This document shows positions 37,061 to 49,258 of a stretch of 64,000 nt of DNA, one piece after another (the first letter of the stretch is position 1; each line of letters opens with the position of its first letter). The position numbers were made by a program, and so were the translations under genes. The notes beneath the pieces were generated by a model that searched no databases, was not told where the DNA came from, and was given only the letters and a program-made list of their open reading frames with translations. The stretch spans positions 70,702,695 to 70,766,694 of the forward strand of contig OX638135.1 in NCBI GenBank assembly GCA_951804985.1. Reading direction: 5' to 3'. The stretch is from Dryomyza anilis (taxonomy: Eukaryota; Arthropoda; Insecta; Diptera; Dryomyzidae).

Positions 37061-38938
37061 TAAAAGAAATGTCAAATAAAAAAAACTTGTGCATGGACTA
37101 AAAATTAAACACAAAATCTCTGACGACGACGTGTGCATAACGTGCGCAAAAAAATAAGATTTGTGGACAGCAGTTTCCAAAAGTGTCTGGGAGCCGTTCG
37201 CAGGAATTGTTGGGTGTTATGCACTCCGATGTAGGTGGGCCTATAAATACAAAGTCCATAGGTGACTCCCGATACTTTGCAACGTTCATTGACATGTCCA
37301 GGCAAGTCTTTGTTTATTTTTTGAAAACAAAAGATGAAGTTTTTACTGCATTTAAATCATTCAGAACGATGGTTGAGAAGCAGACAAATAAGAAAATAAA
37401 AGTCTTGCGTAGCGACAATGGTGGCGAGTACATTGAAAAAGAATGTGCCATCGTAGAAATGGCAAGGAGCATGCTGATACATTCAGGTCTGAATGAACAG
37501 ATGTGGGCAAAGGCGGTAGCGACCGCGGTGTATATAAGCAAACGATCGCCAACCAGAGCACTAACTGAAAAAACATCATTCGAAGCGTGGTCAGAAAGGA
37601 AGCCAAATGTCGCACATTTTCAGATTTTTGGCTCCTTGGCAATTTCACTTGATAAACTACTAACGAAAAAATTTAGACCAAAAGTCAAAGAACTTGTCAT
37701 AGTTGGTTATTCGGATACATGTTAAGCGTATCGTTTATATAAGAAAGAATCTGGTAAAATGTTAACGTAAAAAGTTTAATGTTAACGCTATGAAAAATGA
37801 CATAAATGTCCCGCAAAGTGTCAACGAGGCTCTGAGCGATTTACATTGAAATGAGTGGTTATCATCGATGCAGAAGGAGTATGACGCGTTGCTTGCTAAT
37901 CGTACTTGGTCATTAGTTGATTTACCAGCCAGTACATTTCGAAGACTTAAATTTCCAAATCACGTCCTTAAAGTACACAAATCGAATGATGGCTTAAAGT
38001 AGAGCGGCCGCGAATGGAACAGTAGACTTGATGCAGTCTTCAAGAAACTGGGGTTCTTGCAGAAATTCAAAAGGTAACTTTAACATAATTGCAGTTTATG
38101 TAGACAATTTGATTTTTGCGTGCTCAAATGAATTTGAAGTTGTACATGGCGGTGAATTTATTTGCCAACAACAATATATTAAGAATCTCCTCAAGCAACC
38201 GGCTTTTCAGGTGAATTGTTCGGATGAACATTTGTAAGAAGAAGAAGAATGCGACAGAATATCAGTCATTAATAGGCGCACTCATGTAACTTGCGTTCAG
38301 CACATGACCTAATATTTTGCATTCTGTGTGTAAGCTCTCACAGCAATACAGAATCGCATGCAGAGCACCAAAAAGCTGCGAAGCATGTCCTACGTTAGTT
38401 AACACGTTCGTCTGATTTAAAATTTCGTTTTTATAAAACTGGAAAACCGATCAAATGCTTCGTCGATGCTGATTGGGGTGGCGACGCCAGCGATAAAAAA
38501 TCATATACGGCATTTTTGTTTGTTGCAGCTGGAAGAGTTTTTTCATGGGAATCCAGAAATCGACAAATGGTCGCCTTAAGCAGCACGGAAGCGGAATACG
38601 TCGCGCTTTCAACTGCCACTAAAGAAGCAGTTTATATTGCTAAAAGAAATGGGATTTCACATCAAAAATCCAATGTTGTTACACATCGACAACCAGAGTG
38701 CGCAATGCTTGGTTAAAAATCCCATCTATCATGCCAGAAGTAAACATATCGACATTAAGTACCATCGCGATATCTACAAAAACTATGATGTGAGTCTGGA
38801 ATATGTTTGTACTGGCGACATGATAACTGATATTTTAACTAAGAACTTGCAAAAAGTAAATCATTTTAAAGTTATCAATAATATGGGTTTATATTAATTT
38901 TTGTTTTATATTTTATTATATGGTGTGTTGAGAAGGAG

Positions 38939-39110
38939 TGTTGGAAATATTAATTGTAATAATATGGCAACACAACATATTGGAATTATTTTTTACTTTA
39001 CTTTTCATGTATCTTTGTCGCTTCTTAACACGGCATTACTTTTGTATTACTTTTTATAATACATTCACTTCGTTCTGAATAAACGTTTGATTAACAAAGC
39101 GGTACTAACA
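38939..39110 (+). repeat. Copia 3' LTR
   Basis: Starts TGTTGGAAATATTAATTG after a purine-rich gagaaggag and ends gcggtactaaca. About 172 bp. TGTTGGAA is a usual Copia LTR start. Confidence 0.75.
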
Positions 39111-39319
39111 CAAGAACCAATTAAAAAAACACATTACACTAATACACTATAAATCTAGTGATGCGGATTCGAACAACAATTAAACGAGATTGACTTTATT
39201 TTGTTTTTAAGATATTTTGTGGTCTTATAATTTTCTAATGCAAATAAAAGATTTTATTTTATTTTTTCTCCGGTCCAGTTAACACAACATTGAACAATTA
39301 AATACAAAACATAATCAAG

Positions 39320-40269
39320 AATTTGTCAAAAAAAAAAATTAAAATTGGTTTTTATTTGCAACTCACAAAAATACCCTGTATACATCGCATGAGAACAAAC
39401 AGACGCATGACACACACTACATGTTTGTATACTAGTACAGCCTCCAGCTGGCAACAAAAACTTCTTGCTGTACAAAAAAATTCCCGCCAAAAAATATATT
39501 AGAAGCTTGGATGATGTGTTCACTTTTTTTATTATTGCACTTTCAAAGCAGAAAATACTAAAAGCAATAATGTCAAATTCAGGTACACTGTTAAAATGTT
39601 TATAAATTAAAAATATCTATTTTTGTTTTATAAATCAAATGAGATCTATGTGCATTAAATGCATTAAGAAAAACTTCACGATTTTACAATTAACAAAAAT
39701 ATAAATTGCCAGTGCATCACAAACGACACTAACGTAGCAACAGAAACAACACATCTTTGTCGATTATTTTTTTTTTTTGAGTTGCGTGTTTTTTTGTTTG
39801 TTATTGTATCTATTTGCCGTTAAACAAGTGATCCGATGGACGACGAAAGATACAAGCGTAGTAAATAAAAAAAAAAATAGCTTTGCCTATTTTGTGCGTG
39901 GAGTTACCTGAGTTTTTTGTGTTGTATTTGATTTTCCGGCACACAAATGAATTAAGAATAACAAATTTCAGGCACATTTTTGTTTTTTTTTTTTTCTAAG
40001 CAACATAAGAATATTTTTGTAACAACAAGAAGTTTTATTTTGGAAAACCCAGATTTTATTTAAATAATTTTATACATGTCTTGTACGTTTAGAGATTCTA
40101 TAAAAAATAATTGTTGTCTGTTCTTGTGCTTTTTAAAAACCGTTTTAAAACCGGTACAAAACCGAAACCGTTTATATCGGTTTTGGATATCTGATTTTCG
40201 TATAACGGTTTCGGTTTTCAAAATGAATCGGTTTTAAACGGATATCGGTTACGGTTTCAATCCTTGTTT
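39320..40269. mobile_element. Truncated, inverted copy of the CAAGG hAT element
   Basis: Reverse complement of the first part of 14678-17120, ending with ggtttcaatccttg at 40256-40269. The opposite terminus is missing. aaccgaaaccg words are present at 40130-40260. Confidence 0.75.
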
Positions 40270-40386
40270 TAAATCTAATACAATATTTTACTATTTATTA
40301 TACATACATTGTTGTTTAATATTAACAATTATTCCATTTATTTATCTTGTTATTTGAATATTTGTTTATTGTTATTATACATCATT

Positions 40387-41500
40387 ATGGTCGCACATAC
40401 TATTTTAGCATTGACAGTTGACCAACTGAAGAAAAGATTGGGTGCATTACATTTAAATACATGGGGACATAAGCCAGTTTTACAGGACAGACTCCTCACA
40501 CACTTCGGTCTGACTACGGTGGAAGTCAGCGACGTGGAGTCAAACGGTTCTGTGTATGCAGAAGGTGGCACCTATACAATTCGCGAACGTCCTGTGTGCA
40601 TAGATTTTCTCTCTAGTCTGATTCGCGAATATTCTAATGTTACATTAAAAGATTAGATAAAGACATATGAAAAGGTTCGAGGTTCCAGCAAGACGTTAAA
40701 CAGGTGGAGTACTCAACAAGTGTCGACTCAACACTATCTACCGGACAATTGGATAGTTCGATGAAATGCGGTACATGTGACAATGGCTTAGCGCAGGATT
40801 GTCTGGAAAAGCAAAGAAGGTGTGTAAAATGCAACCAAATTGGTCATCGCGCATGTGTATGCCGAAATGATTCCAGATAGCATGACAAGCAGATAAACTG
40901 TGGACTTATCTTCAAATACGTAAAATGGGTACGACCTGTGATTAATAAGACATGCTGACTAAGTTAAGTAATCAAACTCAGCGCAGATACAAAACATTTA
41001 ACAGGTATCGTCGATAGTGAGCTAACTACGGTAGGTAGTTTTACTGGATGTTTGGAGAGTGATGACATATGTATAGAAGTAACATTGCACGTAGTACGCA
41101 AACAGGACCTATAATACGAAGCAGTCATTCAAGATGTGACATTATAATTAAAGAGGGTAAAGCAGAACTTTGCATAAGAAACGATGCAGCAAAGCAGAAA
41201 GTCCAATGTAATTCAGACGTCGAAGATTTAGTTATGGGCATCAGGTAACAATTGCAGAAGCTGATGCCTGGACAACAGGAACTAGAAACCCGGTGAAGAA
41301 CAGTTGAGCAGGAAGGCAATACAATGAAAAGTGTGAACTGCTGCAAAATCAAGAACAGTTGCAAATGCCAAATTCGCAACTTAAGATGGATATCAAATAG
41401 TTGAAATAGTTGAAAGATGAGTATTATGACAGCGATCCTTTTCAAAAGGAAGAGATAAGAACATTTAGCAACACTTCCGCAATTAGACAAAATCAGAGGC
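40387..41500 (+). pseudogene. Gypsy gag-protease remnant, SAP type
   Basis: An ATG at 40387 opens a 90-codon frame with LTVDQLKKRLGALHLN and GHKPVLQDRLLTHFGL, a good SAP-like helix pair. Further on, out of frame, CVKCNQIGHRACVC (near 40830) is a CCHC zinc knuckle and GIVDSELTTVGSF (near 41005) sits where the protease DTGS should be. Stops are frequent. It is related in layout to the Gypsy element at 22693-24905 but clearly diverged. Confidence 0.7.
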
Positions 41501-41796
41501 ATGCGCCCAAATTTTTAAGGAATTAGAGAGTTTTTTGTAGGTGGCATCATCGGAATAAAACATGAGTTGGAGCCACTAAGCATCAACAATGATAAATTAA
41601 ATTGCAACTATGGACAAGTACTATTGGACCATAATCAATTCGGCAATCATGAATTTCAAACTCTTCGTTCGGGGCGAATGAATTGTCAGGAGGGCCGAAT
41701 GCGGGACTGGGAACAAGACGGACGAACAGAGTTACTAGACAGTCTAAAACAGTGGTTCCCAACATTTTTGGTGTCGCGACTAGAGATTTTTTTTCT

Positions 41797-43720
41797 TTAC
41801 TTACTTACTTACTTAAATGGCCCTTACAACCGTGGATCGGTTTTGGCCGCTGAGTAGAAACCGCGCCAGTCCAATCGGCTTTGCGCGCGCTGACGCCAGT
41901 TAGAAATACCAAGCGTTGCCAGGTTGTCCTCAACTTGGTCTTTCCAACGCAGATTTGGACGCCCTCTTCTACGCTCTCCACCTTCGAGTTTCTATTCAAG
42001 CACCTTCTTGGCTGGAGTGTTTTCATCCATTCGTTCGACATGACCTAGCCAGCGAAGCCGCTGGATCTTGATGCGCTTGACTATGTCAATGTCGTCGAAT
42101 AACTCATACAGCTCATGGTTCATCCTGATTCAATACTCGATAGCAAAGCAGATAGGGCCAAAGATTTTACGGAGAATCTTTCTCTCGAACGCTCCCAGTA
42201 CTATCTCATCGGTGGAGGCCAGCGTCTATGTTTCTGCACCAGTAGGACGGTCATGATGAGTGACTTGTAGAGCGTTATTTTTCTACGGCAAGAGAGGGCT
42301 CTGCTTCTCAATTGCCTACTGAGCCCAAAGTAGCACCTGTTGGCAAGAGTTATTCTCCGTTTTATCTCCAGGCTGACGTCGTTGTTGCTGTTTACGCTGG
42401 ATCCCAGATAGACGAAGTCCTTCACAATGTCGAACTTGTGGGTGTCAAAATCAGCTTTTTGTTCAAAACGCACGGACTCTTTTTTGCTTGTTGACACAAG
42501 GAACTTCGTCTTGTCATCGTTCACCGCTAGACCCATTCGACTCGACTCTTTCTCCAATCTGGAGAATGCTGCGCTGACTGCTCGTGTGCTCCGCCGCTTT
42601 GACGGAGTTCGGCAGCTCGAACTATTTTCTCCATCAATAAGTTAAAAAAGTCGCACGATAGGGAGTCACCCTGTCTGAAACCTCGTTCGGTATTAAATGG
42701 CTCGGAGAGGTCTTCTCCTATTCTCACTGAGCAACGTGTGTTGCTCAGGGTCATCCTGCAAAGCCTTATAAGTTTCGCAGGTATACCGAACTCAGACATT
42801 GCGACGTATAATCGTTCCCTTATCGGAGTGTCGACTAATAGGTGGTAGGTGTCGATCTGTTTTTCTAAGGTCTTTTCCTGGATTAGGCGCAATGTGAAAA
42901 TCTGGTCTATGGTGGACTTTCCTGGTCTGAAGCCGCACTGATAAGGTCCAATCAGTCTGTTGACGATGGGCTTCAGTCTTTCACATAATACGCTCGATAG
43001 AACCTTGTATGCGATATTGAGTAGGCTGATTCCACGGTAGTTGGCGCATATAATGGGATCCCCTTTCTTAAGGATTGGGCAGAGTACACTGAGGTTCCAG
43101 TCACTTGGCATGCTTTCATCCGACCATATTCTGCTTACGAGCTCGTGCATGGAGGCAAAATTTTCCACATCCAAATTCGTGTCTCTCCGCATGGCAGCTG
43201 TAGTAGATATCACAGGACGCTTGTTTCGAACAGCCCTGTCCCGTCTATCGCACCTCCTGGATAGCGATGATGTCAGCCTTATATTTTTCGAGGACAACTG
43301 CCAGCTGGATAGAGGCACCTTCCCTATAAAGGGTCCGGACATTCCAAGTGCATATCCGTAAATCATGGTCCTTAATACGTTTGCGTGTGTCGTCATCGTT
43401 GTAAACGTCGTTATCCGAGGCTTCTTTGTTATTTTCATTGGGCGCATAGGTATTTCCGTGGTGGGACCCAAACCCAACGCACGAACCCTCACTCTGAGGA
43501 AGATGCTCGCCACTCACTTTAGCAGACTTCTACACCGGGTGGTGTAGAGCGCCGTTTCTAGGTACTTCCACGAGGAGGACATCCACCTAAGTGGAGGTGT
43601 CACCATTTGACAATTTGCCAATTCTGGTGACCAGTGAGTTGACTTGAGACGACACCGACAAGGATTGCGCTGGCTTCGCCATGTTGAAGCACTCAGACAC
43701 GTTGCCTTGTGATAATCGCC
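41797..43720 (-). pseudogene. RTE-like LINE copy, endonuclease and YADD region deleted
   Basis: Minus-strand order: endonuclease start (CTWNVRTLYREGA near 43310), then RT (YRGISLLNIAYKVLSSVL near 43020-42980, GPYQCGFRPGKS near 42930, GFRQGDSLSCDFFNL near 42670), then the C-terminal part (TKFLVSTSKK near 42500). Compared with 55040-58925, a large part of the endonuclease, a short KAAFD-type motif and the segment with YADD are deleted. The 3' end is a run of aagt words (41797-41820), typical of RTE-clade tails. The 5' boundary is approximate. Confidence 0.85.
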
Positions 43721-43800
43721 CCCATTGTTTACACTGTTCTATAAATTGAGGGTTTTTTGATTCCACCGAAATGAAACATATAATTTCTAGTAGAGTTTGG

Positions 43801-44040
43801 TCTCCTGATTCTTGTTAAAAAATAGAGTCAAAGTAGCATAAAAGGCCGTTTTTGGTACTTCATATCGTAATTTCTCGCACGAATGCGACATGCTACAGAT
43901 GCAAACTTTATCACAAAATAAAATATGAACCACGCTCTACTGATAATTGGAAAAAAAAATATGAGTCCAGATATTAGTTTTTGCAAAAAAAAAAGGAATT
44001 TCTGTTACCTAAACAGTGTTTCGAACGTAATTTAACACTT
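43801..44040. repeat. Dispersed repeat, inverted relative to 59180-59360
   Basis: gccgtttttggtacttcata and gcaaactttatcacaaaata are complementary to 59280-59350. A short third fragment lies at 44885-44935 (aattactctctcg). Confidence 0.75.
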
Positions 44041-45552
44041 TAATTTATCTCTTACTTTGTTTTCTTAAAATATAGGTTCCAGAAGTTTTTTTGTCAAATT
44101 AAAAAAAAAAATCAAACTTTATATTACTGACATTTTTTTTCTATATATTTTTTAAAGTTTGTTTATGAAACATTTGATTAAAATGCAGAGAAATACACCC
44201 AGCGATATACAATTTCATACTAAAATATTGCAGTGGGGCTAGGTGCAAAAACATACGCATTATGGGGAAACTTCTTGACTCGGCAGGCTTAATAGGCTTA
44301 AAAAAAAAGTTTTACAAACCTACATTTAACGAATTCTTCTGAACTGAAATTTTTGAATATTTTACATAACAAAATACAACGAAATTGGGAAACATGCTGC
44401 ATATATGGTATGAAAATAAATTTAGTGACGTATTATTGTGTTTACAATTATGCTTTAAATTGAGCAAATTACAAATTAAATTGAAATATTTCATTTTAAA
44501 TTGAGTTTATTCCAAATGAAATTGGAATTTTACAATTGCTTACTTACTTACTTAAATTTAGATTTTTCCATTCAAAATTTGAAAAATTCCAAGATTTTGA
44601 AATTGAAAAAATTACAAATTGAATTAAATTAAGAAATTAGCAACAGATATTGAGATTTTCCTTATGAAATTTGTAACAAATAAAAATATAATACAAATAA
44701 TATAATAACAAATAATATAATAACGAGGAATATAAATGGGAACCGGTTTCGATTTTATATTCCGAATCAGAACACTTTTAAATGAATATGTGGGACCGAA
44801 ATCGATATTATAAAAGTTGATATCAGAATCGGAACCGTTACCCAAAAGGGGTCACTGAAATCAATTGTCATTTTCTCAATTTTAATTGTGATAAATTACT
44901 CTCTCGAAACACTCCTTAGGTAACACAAATTTCGAAATGGGCAAATTCTGAGTACGCAGCAAGAATCAGGCGAAATGAGAGATTTCATTCCATATTAAAA
45001 TCCTTGTAGAATAGTGTAATCATCCGAATGTTTACGAATTTTTATCTTTTGTAGAGTTTTGGAATATTGCAATTTTTCTAATATAAAAATTAAATTCGGT
45101 TTGATTTTACGACAAAATCAATTTCAAATTTTTTGTATTTTTAATACCTTTACAATTTAATGCTTTAAAATTTTATTTAATTCATTTTTTTTAATTAAAT
45201 TATTTAAAAATTTAATTTAAATATCCCTTGGCGACCCCCTGAAAATGGAACCAGTGGTTGGGTTGGGAACCAGTGGTCTAACATGACTCACTGAACACAC
45301 ACAAAGAATACTGTATATTGAAATTCCCACACCAAACTTATTATTTCTAAAACATAGGCGCAAATTCATAGTCACTTACAGTGTTACCAATAATCAAAAA
45401 TAATATCCAACTTAAGTTAGTAGTCGACTTTTGACATAAATTTATGTGGAATATTTGTCAAAACTATTTGTTAAAGCTGTGCATTGTATTTTAATTATTG
45501 GTAACGCTGTTAAAGTCGGATCTATTTAATCACATAGTTAAATAAAAGTCAG

Positions 45553-46542
45553 CTTTTTTTGTTTCCCGAAGAGCGCGATTTCGCAATTATTAAGAAAGCC
45601 TAAGGAATATAAAACACGAATCAATCAGTTTCATGAGTTATACGATGAAGAGTTTTATTCTCGATACAGGTTCGATAAAAGTACTGTTGAATTTTTGATT
45701 GATGCACTTGAAATACAATAACCACAAAATAACCTTGGTCTTCCCATACCAACCGATTCAATATTGATAGTAGCCTTACATTTATTTGGAATGAATGTCC
45801 ATCAGAGGGATGCTGGTAAGATAAAATAACACTTCAGTTTGCGTATTATATATTCATTGCTAAAATTTTAGCAGACATACATGGAATGGCTCAACCAACT
45901 GTCGAATTATAAAGAATATTTTGAAAAAAATTGCTACCACATTTTGAAACTTTGCAAATTCAGTTGAGGAGTTTAATGAATCCAAGTTACGATTTTATGC
46001 TTTGGCTCGATTCCCAAACTTTATTGGAGCCATTGACTGCACGCATGTGCATATAAAACGACCAACTAAAATTGTTGAGCCTTTTATGGCGGGCCATTAC
46101 ATAAACCGATAGGTCAACTATTCTCTTAATGTTCAAATTGTATGTGATTATAACTGCAAAATTATTGACATCGTTGCGAGATCTCGAGATATGGAACAAC
46201 TGTAGATTAAAGAATATGCTGGAATCAAATAAAAATTTGAATACAAGGGTTTCACTTGGTGATGCGGAATACCCATGTTCGAATATATATCTAACACCAG
46301 TAAGAAATCCATCAAATGCAAAAGAAGAGAGGTACAATAATAGTCACACTGCGACACGCAGTAAACTTGAATGCCTTAATGGTCAATTAAAATCCAAATT
46401 TCGATCAGTGTTGGAAAGGCTTCGGGTTGACATAGATACAGCCAAAAACGTTGTTGTAGCAGTAGCGGTTTTACATAATATAGCCAAAGAGAGGAACATC
46501 ATTCAAAGTCAGTCAACAATATCAGCGAACATGCTGATTTAA
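45553..46542 (+). pseudogene. PIF/Harbinger transposase (HARBI1/DDE_Tnp_4) relic
   Basis: Reading across frames: KEYKTRINQFHELYDEEF (near 45595), a region ending NVHQRDAG, a likely 50-bp intron (gtaaga...ttttag, about 45821-45871), then the catalytic core. The first Asp is in GAIDCTHVHIKRP (near 46030), the second in SLGDAEYPCS (near 46256), and the Glu in SKLECLNGQLKSKFR (near 46375), followed by VAVLHNIA. Stops and frameshifts are present (for example near 45720 and 46110). The DDE triad is still recognisable. Terminal repeats could not be fixed. Confidence 0.82.
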
Positions 46543-46644
46543 TAGGAAGATCTTTTCGGAATGTATTTATTGAAAAATATTTTGAAATTATCGAATATAA
46601 ATTTATTTATTTATTTACAAAAAAAAAATACATAAAAATAATAA

Positions 46645-47300
46645 TTAAACATTATTTATTTGCTGTGCAATTTGTTCTTTGATCAGTTGAACCATTAATT
46701 CGTGCAGTTCTTTTCGTTGTGCAATTTCTAATTCACGTAACTTTGCCATTTGCTTACTTTCCAGTTGTTTTTGTGCCAGCCGCTGACTCATTACATCGTT
46801 TTTAGTTGTAACAGCTTTCGGCAAACTCCTCAACCGATCAACCAACGAACTTCGCGGCATTGCAGCACTCGTTGTTGCTGCAAATTCTTCAGCGTTGCTG
46901 GTGGTACAATCACGTCCTGTTGGAGCTGAGGAACTGGATATGGTTGGTGTGTCAACTGTGGGAATTGGATTCAATATGACGACATCAATTAATGATGTTG
47001 AATTTACATTAGTTGCAGGTGGAATCTTCTTCTAACTCTTCTTGTATCATGGCTTGAACAAGACTATCGCTAGGATTAATGCTTGGAATTTCAACCATAT
47101 TTCCGTTGCCCCTACAGCTCTTTTTATAGATGATGACGACTTTTTAGCATCCGTATCCATTGCTGCTTCATTTGACCAATGCTACGTCGATAGCCAGCAG
47201 CAATCATTGCGTCGTTCATTGAGACCCATGTATCCTTCTTTTTTTTGAATCATCCGTAAATCATTTGCTCTTAATTCCACCACTTTTATATGACGATTCA
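46645..47300 (-). pseudogene. Harbinger second gene: Myb/SANT-like DNA-binding protein relic
   Basis: Tail-to-tail with the transposase, 100 bp apart, the usual Harbinger layout. On the minus strand, the N-terminal part near 47250-47150 reads WVSMNDAMIAAGYRRS and QMKQQW, a Myb/SANT-like (MADF-type) helix region. After frame changes, 46974-46645 gives a 109-codon frame with a Ser/Thr-rich stretch and a C-terminal charged coiled-coil-like segment (AQKQLESKQMAKLRELE, QRKELHELMVQLIKEQ). In Harbinger elements this partner helps import and target the transposase. Confidence 0.75.
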
Positions 47301-47924
47301 TTCACTAATTCTCGGAGCGTTTCCCTTTTCACTGGAAAGGAAAACAAATAATGGCATGCATATGTTATTATTTATGAACTAAGAATTTAATTTGGCACTA
47401 ACCTTTTCTGAAATTTATGAATTCATTGTTGAATTATGAACGTATATTTTTTCACAAATATTTTTTATCTTGTCAAATTGTCAAAAAAAAGATTGTAATA
47501 GATTTTGGAAAAATGTAGTCGTTTGGTTGTGCTCAAAACAAATTTTGTTTAAAAGTTAGCTTTTGTTAGAGTTTATAGCGGCAAGTTCATTTGTGCCACG
47601 AACGAACATTCTATATCGCCGAAGTGTGGCAGCCTTGTAAAGTTAATTATGTAAAAATGATTACTTTTGAAATGGTACTTGCCTATTATATTTATTTTAT
47701 TCAAAGAAAAGATAACCTCACTTTTGTCAAGTTCCGCCATTTTGAAATTCGAAAATCCATAATAATAATAATAATAATTGGAATCCCTTCACACAATTTT
47801 TTTGATGTTCCGTTAATTAACACGCTACTTAACACCGTGGCGAGTAAACAGGTGCCAATTTGTGTAGTAGCACAACATTGTGGAAGATTTTCGCCGAAGA
47901 TAAGCCCTGAGTTTTACATTTACA
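47301..47924. other. No gene seen
   Basis: AT-rich, with an (AAT)n run at about 47758-47778. It may include the right end of the Harbinger relic. Confidence 0.5.
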
Positions 47925-48094
47925 TTGCTACATGATAGAACTTTTGAAAGAATACGCTTACGAACGCATATGGAACCACCGCAGACATCAATAATTTCAA
48001 TTGTGTGTCTTCGGAATGTTATCGGGCACAACAACATCAAATTGAAAACCGTAACCAAAGGGCGATTGGTTTCTAACCTTATTCCATCTGCGGT

Positions 48095-48285
48095 GGTGAC
48101 CGCCATGTTGCGTAGTTCACCAAAGCCGAAACGCAAACAAAGCGGCGTCACCAAAATCACGTTGCGTAGTTCACCAAAGCCGAGACGTGAATACAGAGGC
48201 ATCACCAAAACGTCGTTGCGTGGTTCACCAAAGCCGAGACGCAAACACAGCGGCGTCATCAAAATCACGTTGTGTGTTCACTAAC
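48095..48285. repeat. Three-copy 60-bp minisatellite
   Basis: Units start gcgtagttcaccaaagccg and repeat at 48108, 48165 and 48222 with scattered changes. In one plus-strand frame (47925-48284) each unit encodes LRSSPKPRRK-like basic peptides; on the minus strand the array is also open (47825-48268). It is unusually GC-rich for this window. No domain recognised. Confidence 0.85.
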
Positions 48286-48299
48286 GTTAACACAGCGGA

Positions 48300-49250
48300 C
48301 GGAATAGCGGAAACATGCATTCGTGCACCTACAAATGCACCAATATAGCTAGGAATGTGGAAACATCGAAGGGCTGGTGTGAATCAGTGAATTAACTGCC
48401 TTTTTAGCCGCATAAACAATTAAGTTTTGTCACTCAATGTGTGCCGTTTCACTTGGAGTCTGGTTTTAACATTTATATTTGATAATTGTTGCTTCCCATA
48501 CCCGCAATATCTATACGAAATCGAGGATCTATTTTTCTAAAAGTTTTATTTTTTGTAGTACTGGTTTGAACACTGGATAACAACATAGTTAGTAAAGTAA
48601 ACTAAAGGTAATTCCCTAAGATGTAGCTGTAATCTATAGTTTTTCTGTTAGTGCGCCTACTATCTATCTCTTAATCATTATAATTACATTATATTATTAA
48701 CCATTATATTATATATATGTAACTAAAAATAAATATTACACTGACATTTTTGAAAATTTGACATGAACAAAAAAAAATTCGACACCCTACAGCTACTCTT
48801 TATCAAAATTAAATTTATAATATTGTATGGACGCGGCTGTAGTTGTAATATGTATTGAACATTTTATTTTAGTTAATGTCAGATTTGGAACTATTTTTCG
48901 TAAAGAATCATAATAATCATAATCATAATAATAAAGTAATAATAAAATTGGTCGCGCAACATTTGAAATCTAAATGAGAATAACATTTATTTATTGTATA
49001 TTTTCAACATAGAATATTTTTTGACATTTTATTTCTTATAAAAATTAAATTTTTAATCAAACAACACAAAAAATATAGGTTAATATCATGATGTTATGAT
49101 AAGGTACAAGGATCCGAGAGTGCTTTACGAATAATGCGAGAAATTGGGAAAGTAAAAAAGTAAAATTTTTAGTTCTTACTGTCAAATATTTGAAATTGTT
49201 TTTGTTTTCAATTATTTTATTTATATATGTCAATTTATTAAACAAACTCG
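48300..49250. other. No gene seen; one dispersed repeat
   Basis: 48750-48880 (acatgaacaaaaa, gcggctgtagttgtaatatg) is the reverse complement of about 54785-54905. The rest is AT-rich. Confidence 0.6.
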
Positions 49251-49258
49251 TTACAAAT

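Larger units (their letters stand above)
35997..39110 (+). pseudogene. 5'-truncated Ty1/Copia retrotransposon
   Basis: Copia order is preserved: gag end (VAVETRDMLTTFSALKVKL near 36000), zinc knuckle CYNCERFGHFASKC (near 36210-36250), protease WCVDSGATAHMC (near 36360), pre-integrase, integrase core (GVMHSDVGGPI at 37216, RSDNGGEYIE near 37410), RT remnants (AVYVDNLIFA near 38095), and RNase H (CFVDADWGGDASDK near 38460, ALSSTEAEYVALS near 38575, IDNQSAQCLV near 38690). Stops, frameshifts and large RT deletions disable it. The 3' LTR follows; the 5' LTR is absent. Confidence 0.9.
41750..45275. mobile_element. Charlie-like hAT element carrying an RTE insertion
   Basis: The left end CAGTGGTTCCCAAC and right end complementary to CACTGGTTCCCAAC resemble the Charlie-type hAT terminus, and gtcgcgac / ttggcgacc follow on each side. 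Flanks are gtctaaaa (41742-41749) and gtctaaca (45276-45283), an 8-bp duplication with one change. No transposase seen; 43721-45228 is AT-rich. An RTE copy occupies 41797-43720. Confidence 0.75.

Noticed and set aside
42527..43513. Intact 328-codon LINE protein
   Set aside because: Its first part is an out-of-frame reading of leader and endonuclease; the YADD segment and endonuclease centre are deleted.
45377..45510. Small hAT MITE with cagtgttaccaataa ends
   Set aside because: The inverted ends are clear but no target duplication could be found, so I do not list it as an element.
45350..47620. Terminal repeats of the Harbinger relic (ggcgcaaat / atttgtgcc)
   Set aside because: Only about nine bases match and the flanks show no 3-bp duplication.
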